Below are positions 55,657 to 64,000 of a DNA stretch of 64,000 bases, piece after piece (position 1 is the first letter of the stretch; every line of letters starts with the position of its first letter). The position numbers were made by a program, and so were the translations under genes. This stretch comes from Sepioteuthis lessoniana (taxonomy: Eukaryota > Mollusca > Cephalopoda > Myopsida > Loliginidae): assembly GCA_963585895.1 (NCBI GenBank), contig CAUZXS010004355.1, forward strand, positions 48,501 to 112,500, read 5' to 3'. A model generated the notes under the pieces. The model ran no database searches and was not told the DNA's origin. It saw only the letters and a list, made by a program, of their open reading frames with translations.

Positions 55657-56091
55657 TTATCATGGTTTGGCTTCGTAAATGAAGAATAAGGAATGGCTGT
55701 TCTATGCCAATAAGAGACAGGTGTAGGTGTAGCTGCAGGTCTTCTCAGCGCATAGTATTCCGCTCCTTCCATCTAAAACTGGGGGTACTTACAGGGGAGA
55801 CTTGGTTGAAAGTGATTGTATATATTATATATATATATACACGGCTTTACAGAACCCGCCAAAGGGGAACGCGCTCCTTTTTGCTGGAGCGAAGAAGAGG
55901 AGGGCTTATTTTATATTCAGCTGGAGTGGAGTGTGAGCAACTCCATTTTGGGCTAAAGTGCCTGGTTTTTGCGGTCCGCACTCCAAAACTATTTGAATTT
56001 TTTTTCTTTTGAAAATCAATAAAAATTAAAAAGGAAAAGAAAAGAAAGTTTGAGCTAAACTCTTTGGCTTTTTTTATAATTGTGTTAAATG

Positions 56092-56134
<43 letters not shown>

Positions 56135-58304
56135 TACTTAAAAATTTGACATGAAAGCCAAAAAATTTGAACTTCTCAAATTTTTGTTTAGAAGCAAGTA
56201 TGTTTTGTCAGCTCGGTGATACATTTCTGATGGGCCATTTTTCTTACAAAACAGGAGACAGTCTGGAAAATGTCTCTTCAAAGGTGTTAGTCACTTTGTA
56301 GAAAAGCTTTCAAGTCATTTTCTTAAATATTTGACCTTTTCTTGTATTTTTATAGCTAAAAAAAATCTTTAAGGTTAATAACTAAAGAAATATGTTTGTT
56401 TTTAAAAATATATTTTCAAATAAGTTGTTTTCAAGCAAATAATATCAATATTTCTCTAATGAACTTCTTGTATCTTTTCAAATTATTATTTTAATAAAAA
56501 ACAGTAAATATGTTTTCTTTATTTTAATTTACACTAATATTTGAAAGCATATGATAGACATTTGGTAAATCATTCAAAGAAAAAAGGAATACAACGATTT
56601 GTTTGTAAAAACAGCAACAAACATGTCTATTTTTTAGAATATTTTACTTATGTTGCCGAAAATTACAATTCTCAGTGTATTTCTATTTCAATTTGATACC
56701 TCAGGCAACAAAAATTTATGCATAACCTTATGCTTCGTTCGACATGTTCTCCTTTAGGATGTCATACACTTAAAGTGACATCCCCACCCATATTGACAAA
56801 ACTCTTTGACGCCCACACCTATACTTTGACCAATTATTGGCGAAATAGAACATTAAGGAAAGTGGGTATATTTTCAATATGGAGCACTGAAAAGGAGCCG
56901 CTCCTTTTTTTTAAAGGTGTTCGAGCTGTAATGTTTCCATTTTAAAAATGGGGAGAGTGAGGGGAGCTAGCTCCAAATTTGGGCGTGTGAGCGGGAGCTG
57001 GAGAAGCTCCAAAAGTCATGGAGCGCGTAAAACCGTGGCCTTTGCGATATATATTAACAAGGTCTATCACATGATTGAAATTCACTTACTGACGTCACTA
57101 ACACGGCGTCTTTCAGCGTTGACTCAGTTTCAGAACAAAACATGCATTAGTTCATTGTTTTTCGTTTCTAAAAAGTAAACATTTATTTGATAAATGGAAA
57201 CATGCCATTAAAGGGAGAATTTTACCCCAAGTCCATTTAATAGTTAAAATTTTATCATCATTTATTTTAACAGCCGCTAAATTCAAAAGTTGTTACAAAG
57301 TTCGTTTTGTCGAGCACAAGAAAGCAGTTTTAAAATTTAAACTGAAGCTGAAAAAACTTGTTAAACATTATATTTTCTAAAAATATTTGGATTAATTTTT
57401 TTTTATTGATATTGATATTGATATTGTGTTTTCTTTTTCAATGAAATATTTTAAAAAATTCTTATAAAACGATCGTAAAAACTTTTAATATTTCTATACT
57501 TAAAACTTAATGAATCATTTTTAAACATGAAAAAATATTCCTGAATTAAATTATTTTTTTCATTCTTGAATGACCAAAAACTACAAAATTTATTCTTTAG
57601 TCAATTTTAAAAGAATTTGTTTTATTTTAATTTTTTTTTAATTTGAAAACTCTGTAAAATTATTTGTACGAAAAGTCAAGTCACTATTGCTGAAAATTTA
57701 AATTGGAAAAAGATGACTTAAACTTTATTCAAACCTATTATTTCTGAATAAGTTTTGAATTTATTTGAAACATAAAGCTTTAAATCACACCACCACACTT
57801 GAATTTTTAAAACATAATTCTAAAAATATTTAATTTTTAGAAAATATTTAGCACAAAATGAACACGCTAACACAGTCAAAAATATTTTCCAAACATTTTT
57901 TCCTTTTTTGATAATTTGAAAGTTCATTATCAATAATAATCCGTTGAAAAAATTGGAAATAAAAAAATTAGATTTTTAACTTATGAATAATTTTTTTATG
58001 GTTAGTTTAGGGTTTTTAATCCTTAAAAAATTGATAAGTAAGTAAACATTAAAACAAAAAAAGTTTTGCCAAAATGAACACTTTAACTTCATAAATAAAA
58101 TAGAAACGTTAATTTTGACATTTTTTTTCATTTTTTTAATATTAAGATATTTTTAAATGCAATTAAATTACCAAATATGCAAGAATTTTAGAAGTGTATC
58201 ATTTTTTGAAAGGGTATCTTTTTTTTGTAACTAGGAGTATCACCTCCCTTACTAAGGTCAGTAAATGGGACAGTCAATACTATCTCAACAGAAATTGCCG
58301 GGAC
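55456..58304. other. AT-rich DNA, no assigned gene
   Basis: TA/TG tract at 55625-55660, GA tract at 56096-56130, and ATTGAT hexamer run near 57403-57425. Two less AT-rich islands (55690-55990 and 56720-57070) each contain GGAGC/GCTCC-rich sequence but no domain. The 102-aa ORF at 55704 ends in an F run and is unrecognised. Confidence 0.45.
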
Positions 58305-58352
58305 CTGCCGATAAACATAAACATATCAAGTTACACGCCGGCTTTAGGACAA

Positions 58353-61300
58353 TTATCAGGCTCAAATTGCACTAAGTGGGCCGATGAGCAGCAGAGACAA
58401 GCAGGGTTCGAGTCTCGGCTCGTTCCCGACTTCCCCTCCCCTTTATGCCCACTTTAATCGGCCTTCGGGCTTTTGACCTTGTGTCAAGTCGTGTCTAGTG
58501 GGAGGCAGCGAAAATTATCGGCTCGCTCTCGCTCGGCGCCTGAGGCACCGAAAAGGGGAATGCCGACGGGGTCCGAGGCATTTTTGGAACTGCCTATCGC
58601 GTTAGGCTTCGGCCCTGCAACAGGACCCACCTTTAAAACGGCCTTGTGCCATATTCGTACGCTGGTGGGGCGTAGGATAAATAAAGCTCGCTCTCGGCTT
58701 TTAGCTTTTTGCGAGGCCCCGGAGCCTGTTCTGGACGTCGGTCCGGAGCGTGCCTCTGGAAAAAGAACAATGGCAGACTTGGGGCCTTTAATTAGGCACC
58801 TAGTTTCTACTAGGCTACCTTCGGGTGGGCGAGCTGCATTTTTGTCTCCTTTGTCCGCCATGTACGGCACTAGACCAAGCGTCTAGTTTAAGCCGTAAAC
58901 TGGCATACGTGCCCGGACCCACATTTGATATCGTGAAACTGCTTGCCTCATCAGGCTCACATTGCACTAAGTGAGCCGATGAGCAGCACAGACAAGCAGG
59001 GTTTGAGTCTCGATTCGTTCCCGACTTCCCCTCCCCTTTATCCCCACTTTAATTGGTCTTCGGGCTTTTGACCTTGCATCAAGTCGTGTGTAGTGGGAGA
59101 CAGCGACAAATATCAGCTTGCTCTCGGCTTTTCCCGGCGCCTGAGGCGCCCCGAAAAGGGAAATGCCGACGGGGTCCGAAGTATTTTTGGAAATGCCTGA
59201 CACATTGGGCTTCGGCCCTGTGATAGGACCAACCTTAAGAACGGCCTTGTGCCATATTCGTACGCTGGTGGGGCGTAGGATAAATAAAAGCTTCCTCTCG
59301 GCTTTTAGCTTTTTGCGAGGCCCCGGGACCCGTTCTGGACTTCGGTCCGGAGCGTGGCTCTGCAAAAGGAACAATGGAAGACTTGGGGCCTTTAATTAGG
59401 CACCTAGTTTCGACTAGGCTACGTTCGGGTGGGCGAGCTCACTAAGTGAGCCGATGAGTAGCATTGACCAGCAGGGTTCTAGTCTCGGCTCGTTCCCGAC
59501 CTCCCCTCCCCTTTATCCCCACTTTAATTGGCCTTCGGGCTTTTGACCTTGTGTCATGTCGTGTCAGGTGGGAGGCAGCGACAAATAATCGTAGCCTGTT
59601 CTGGACTCCAGTCCGGAGCGTGCCTCTGGAAAAGGAACAATGGCAGACTTGGGGCCTTTAATTAGGCACTTAGTTTCGACTAGGCTTCCTTCGGGTGGGC
59701 GAGCTGCATTTTTGTCTCCTTTGTCCCCCATGTACGGCACTAAACCAAGCGTCTAGTTTAAGCCGTAAACTGGCATACGTGCCCAGACTCACATTTGTGT
59801 TCGTGAAACTGCTTGCCTCATCTGGCTCACATTGCACTAAGTGAGCCGATGAGCAGCACAGACAAGCAGGGTTCGAGTCTCGGCTCTTTCCCGACCTCCC
59901 CTCCTCTTTATCCCCACTTTAATCGGCCTTCGGGCTTTTGACGTTGTGTCAAGTCGTGTCTGGTGGGAGACAGCGACAAATATCGGCTTCCCCTCGGCTT
60001 TTAGCTTTTTGTGAGGCCCCAGGGCCTGTTCTGGACGTCGGTCCGGAGCGTGGCCCTGGAAAAGGAACAATGGCAGACTTGGCGCCTTTAATTAGGCACC
60101 TAGTATTGACTAGGCTACCTTTGGGTGGGCGAGCTGCATTTTTGTCTCCTTTGTCTCCCATGTACAGCACTAAACCAAGCGTCTAGTTTAAGCCGAAAAC
60201 TGGCATACGTGCCCGGACGCACATTTGGGTTCGTGAAATTGCTTGCCTCATCAGGCTCACATTGCACTAAGTGAGCCGATGAGCAGCCTTGACCAGCAAG
60301 GTTCGAGTCTCGATTCGTTCCCCTTTATCCCCACTTTAATCGGCCTTCGGCCTTTTGACCTTGTGTCAAGTCGTGTCTGGTGGGAGGCAGCGCCAAATAA
60401 ACGGCTTGCTCTCGGCTTTTAGCTTTTTGCGAGGCCCCGGGGCCTTTTCTGGACGTTGGTCCGGAGCGTGCCTCTGGAAAAAGAATAGTGGCAGACTTGG
60501 GGCCTTTAATTAGGCACCTAGTTTCGACTAGGCTACCTTCGGGTGGGCGAGCTGCATTTTTGTCTCCTTTGTCCCCCTTGTACGGCACTAGACCATGCGT
60601 CTAGTTTAAGCCGTAAACTGGCGTACGTGCCTGGACTCACATTTGGGTTCGTGAAACTGCTTGCCTCATCAGGCTCACATTGCACTAAGTGAGCCGATGA
60701 GCAGCACTGACAAGCAGGGTTCGAGTCTCGATTCGTTCCTGACCTCCCCTCCCATTTATCACCACTTTAATCGGCCTTCGGGCTTTTGACCTTGCGTCAA
60801 GTCTTGTCTGGTGGGAGGCAGCGACAAATAAACGGAGCGTGGCTCTGCAAAAGGAACAATGGCAGACTTGGGGCCTTTAATTAGGCACCTAGTTTCGACT
60901 AGGCTATCGTCGGGTGGGTTAGCTGCATTTTTGTCTCCTTTGTCCCCCATTTACGGCACTAAAACAAGCATGTAGTTTAAGCCGTAAACTGGCCTACGTG
61001 TCCAGACCCACATTTGGGAACTTGAAACTGCTTGCCTCATCAGGCTCACATTGCACTAAGTGAGCCGTTGAGCAGCATTGACCTGCAGGGTTCGAATCTC
61101 GATTCGTTCCCGACCTTCCCTCCACTTTATCCCCACTTTAATTGGCCTTCGGGCTTTTGAAATTGTGTCATGTCATGTCTGGTGGGAAACAGCGACAAAT
61201 ATCGGCTTGCTCTCGGCTTTTAGCATTTGCGAGGCCCCGGGGCCTGTTCTGGACGTCGGTCCGGAGCGTGGCTCTGGAAAAGGAACAATGGCAGACTTGG

Positions 61301-63310
61301 GGCCTTTAATTAGGCACCTAGTTTCGACTAGGCTACCTTCGGGTGGGCGAGCTGCATTTTTGTCTCCTTTGTCCCCGATGTACGGCACTAAACCAAGCGT
61401 CTAGTTTAAGCCGTAAACTGGCATACGTGCCCGGACCCACATTTGGGTTCGTGAAACTACTTGCCTCATCAGGCTCACATTGCACTAAGTGAGCTGATGA
61501 GCAGCATTGACCAGTAGGGTTCGAGTCTCGGCTCCTTTCCGCTCTCCCCTTCCCCTTTATCCCCACTTTAATCAGCCTTCGGGCTTTTGACCTTGTGTAA
61601 AGTCGTGTCTGGTGGGAGACAGCGACAAATATCGGCTTGCTCTCGGCTTTTAGCTTTTTGCGAAGCCCTGAAGCCTGTTTTCGACTTCGGTCCGGAGCGT
61701 GGCTCTGCAGAAGGAACAATGGCAGATTGGGGCCTTTAATTAGGCACCTAGTTTTGACTAGGCTACCTTTGGGTGGTCGAGCTGCATTTTTGTCTCCTTT
61801 GTCCCCCTTGTACGGCACTAGACCATGCGTCTAGTTTAAGCCGTAAACTGGCATACGTGCCCGGACCCATATTTGGGTTCGCTAAACCGCTTGCCTCATC
61901 AGGCTCACATTGCACTAAGTGAGCCGATGAGCAGCATTGACCAGCAGGGTTCGAGTCTCGGCTAGTTCCTGACCTCACCCCCTTTATACCTACTTTAATT
62001 GGCCTTCGGGCTTTTGACCTTGTGTCAAGTCGTGTCTGGTGGGAGGCAGCGACAAATAATTGTAGCCTGTTCTGGACTCCAGTCCGGAGTGTTGCTCTAG
62101 TGGGAGGCAGCGACAAATATCGGCTAGCCCTTGGCTTTTAGTTTTGTGCGAAGCCCCGGAGCCTTTTCTGGACTTTGGTCCGGAGCGTGGCTCTGCAAAA
62201 GGAACAATGGCAGACTTGGGGCCTTTAATTAGGCACTTAGTTTCGACTAGGCTACCTTCGGGTGGGCGAGCTGCATTTTTGTCTCCTTTGTCCCCCTTTT
62301 ACGACACTAGACCCTGCGTCTAGTTGAAGCCGTAAATTGGATAACGTGCCCAGACCCGCATTTGGGTTCGTGAAACTGCTTTCCTCATCAGGCTCACATT
62401 GCACTAAGTGAGCCGATGAGCAGCACTGACCAGCAGGGTTCGTGTCTCGATTCGTTCCTTACCTCCCCTCCCCTTTATCCCCACTTTAATTGGCCTTCGG
62501 GCTTTTGACCTTGTGTCAAGTCGTGTCTTTTGGGAGACAGCGACAAATATCGGCTAGCTCTTGGCTTGCTTGCTTTGTGTCCTGTAGTGGGGCGCCATCG
62601 ACCGGCTGTGGTTGCTAGCTGCACTGTTCGTTCGGGTGTGTTCCACCACTGGATACATCACCTCTGGCCTCAGGGGGCCGTCCCCACAGGCTTTAACCCT
62701 CTTTGGAGGGGTTAGGTTTATCGCCCGGTCCTGTGGCACCCTTAAAAGGGGAATGCCGACGGGGTTTGAGACATTTTTGGAACTGCCTGCCGCGTTGGGC
62801 TTCGGCCCTGCGATTGGACCCACCTTAAAAACGGCCTTGTGCCATATTCGTACGCTGGTGGGGCGAAGGATAAATAACGGCTAGCTCTCGGCTTTTAGCT
62901 TTTTGCGAAGCCCCGGAGCCTGTTCTGGACTTCGATCCGGAGCGTGCCTCTGCAAAAGGAACAATGGCAGACTTGGGGCCTTTAATTAGGCACCTAGTTT
63001 CGACTAGGCTACCTTCGGATGGGCGAGCTGCATTTTTGTTTCCTTTGTCCCCCATGTACGGTACTAGACCAAGCGTCTAGTTTAAGCCGTAAACTGGCAT
63101 ATCTGCCCGGACCCACATTTGGGTTCGTGAAACTGCTTGCCTCATCAGGCTCACATTGCACTAAGTGAGCCGATGAGCAGCATTGACCAGCAGGGTTCGA
63201 GTCTCGATTCGTTTCTGACTTCCCCTCCCCTTTATCCCCACTTTAATCGGCCTTCGGGCTTTTGACCTTGTGTCAAGTCGTGTCTGGTGGGAGACAGTGA
63301 CAAATATCGG
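58353..63310 (+). repeat. Tandem array of about 11 SINE-like units in D3
   Basis: The landmark CACTAAGTGAGCCGATGAGC recurs near 58370, 58970, 59445, 59840, 60270, 60690, 61060, 61485, 61915, 62405 and 63160, so periods are about 370-600 bp, and 755 bp across the D2-like block 62562-62880. Each unit has CAGGGTTCGAGTCTC (B-box-like), CCTTCGGGCTTTTGACCTTG, GGGAGGCAGCGACAAATA, the hairpin CCTAGT-loop-ACTAGG and GTCTAGTTTAAGCCGTAAAC. Longer units also carry a D2-type chunk (GGGGAATGCCGACGGGGTCC to GTGGGGCGTAGGATAAATAA). Recurrent ORFs on both strands are shadows of the repeat. Confidence 0.85.
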
Positions 63311-63859
63311 TTAGCTCGTACGCTGGTGGGGCGTAGGATAAATAACGGGTAGCTCTGGTGAACGTTGGGCTTCGAAAAAAACTGCCTGTCGCGTTGGGCT
63401 TCGGCCCTGCGATAGGACCCACCTTGAAAACGGCCTTGTGCTATATTCTTACGCTGGTGGGGCGTAGGATAAATAACGGCTAGCTCTTGGCGAAGCTCTT
63501 TAAGGAGGAATCCTGCATTTTGTGCGGTTGCATTCACCTTACCTTCCGGCGTTGATCCCACTTCCCGCGGTAGATCTGCCTTTCTTCCACCTACATAGGT
63601 ATGCACAAAGGTCCTTTTTAGGACCATAAGAGGTCCTTGTCTGCGGGTCAGAGCATCGCTGGCGGTCAGTAATGACCAGTCGAAATAGACGGCCAGGTGG
63701 CAAACACGAAGACGGATTCTAAGACCAACCGGTCTTACTCTCGCTCGGTTTCGATTGTCCGATAAGCTGAGCAGCGCTAATGGCACGGTCCAGCCTTTAG
63801 CTACCGCTTCGCTATCTGCGCAGCGCTAAGATAACGCCCATGTTAGCCTCGGCCTCCTG

Positions 63860-64000
63860 GCCTGTCCGCTCGTCCGCACGGCTTTGACACGACAAAGCCT
63901 TCGCTCCTGTCCGCTCGTCCGCACGGCTTTGACACGGCAAAGCTTTCGCTCCCGTCCGATACGTCCGCACGGCTAGAGGGCCCGGCAAAGCCCTAGCCTT
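63860..64000 (+). repeat. Hairpin minisatellite of D3 (cut by window end)
   Basis: Units CGTCCGCACGGCTTTGACAC then GACAAAGCCTTCGCTCC repeat, the reverse complement of 32700-32975. The last visible unit has GGCTAGAGGG and CCCTAGCC as its stem. Confidence 0.8.

Larger units (their letters stand above)
58305..64000 (+). mobile_element. Long GC-rich LTR-like family D, copy D3 (runs off the window)
   Basis: 58305-58352 (CCTGCCGATAAACATAAACA then TATCAAGTTACACGCC and CTTTAGGACAATTAT) matches the reverse complement of 33925-33975 in D2. At 62562 the D2 order resumes (GCTTGCTTGCTTTGTGTCC) and continues to the window end. Between the two junctions, where D2 has about 250 bp, D3 has 4.2 kb of tandem array. 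By comparison with D2, about 540 bp should remain beyond 64000 before the CGCAACA end. The 5' part upstream of 58305 is absent. Orientation is opposite to D2. Confidence 0.7.

Noticed and set aside
58353..63310. Possible rRNA (5S or 45S) or tRNA gene cluster
   Set aside because: No 5S or 18S/28S core sequences are present; only a B-box-like site and a short stem resemble tRNA, and no full cloverleaf could be drawn.
58484..63786. Recurrent ORFs of 60-184 aa on both strands of the array (for example minus frames with a GDKGDKNAARPP start)
   Set aside because: They recur because the DNA unit recurs, both strands are open at once in GC-rich sequence, and no domain is recognisable.

Overview
This is a gene-poor, AT-rich stretch of a eukaryotic, almost certainly metazoan, genome. 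There are no operons, ribosome binding sites or closely packed ORFs. What can be recognised is almost entirely transposable-element debris (Copia-like and Gypsy-like gag, RTE-type endonuclease/RT, a Penelope-like element, mariner and Tc1 remnants, tRNA-derived SINEs, several LTR families) plus many microsatellites. The organism is inferred to be a marine invertebrate, possibly a mollusc (cephalopod-like SINE and TRIM content, TTAGGG-type filler DNA). This is a guess from repeat content, not a demonstrated identification. No intact host gene was found. The only host-like coding trace is a broken TRIM/B-box reading frame near 47.3 kb.

Layout. 0-1.1 kb: GC-rich 3' part of a long LTR-like family (here called D), abutting a broken Copia-type gag on the minus strand. 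3.1-3.8 kb: a SINE with an internal VNTR. 5.4-6.6 kb: a solitary minus-strand copy of the D-array unit and an LTR (family A). 10.5-12.3 kb: a Penelope-like element with inverted flanking arms. 13-16.9 kb: SINE, RTE remnant, LTR-like repeats B1 and A2, and an inverted-repeat pair. 17.5-25.3 kb: two RTE fragments on the minus strand separated by a 5.2 kb unit bounded by direct LTR-like repeats (family C) with a non-coding interior. 26.4-27.7 kb: a C solo LTR with a CTAG target duplication and a mariner deletion derivative. 29.1-30.1 kb: an internally deleted RTE copy. 30.4-31.1 kb: a diverged tandem duplication holding a SINE. 31.6-35.1 kb: a decayed gag-protease gene split by a 2.37 kb D LTR. 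35.2-37.3 kb: a GAGATTTCA minisatellite interrupted by LTR A3. 37.3-38.5 kb: LTR-like segment with a Tc1 scrap. 38.9-39.8 kb: a 900 bp mariner with perfect 40 bp TIR cores and telomere-like filler at its deletion junction. 40-44.2 kb: three same-orientation B repeats, a Penelope-arm fragment and a SINE. 44.5-47.2 kb: SSR-rich DNA and a VNTR SINE. 47.2-53.7 kb: very AT-rich DNA with the B-box remnant. 53.7-55.5 kb: repeat B5, a 109 bp tandem repeat and an RTE tail. 58.3-64.0 kb: a third D copy, opposite in orientation to D2, whose middle has been replaced by about 11 tandem units, each carrying a Pol III B-box-like site and a conserved hairpin.

The most interesting feature is family D. It is a very long, GC-rich LTR-like sequence in an AT-rich genome. 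It contains minisatellites whose units keep a hairpin although the stem sequence changes, and in one copy it has been expanded by a SINE-derived array. All boundaries and family names come from reading the sequence by eye. Identities are estimates and no database was searched.
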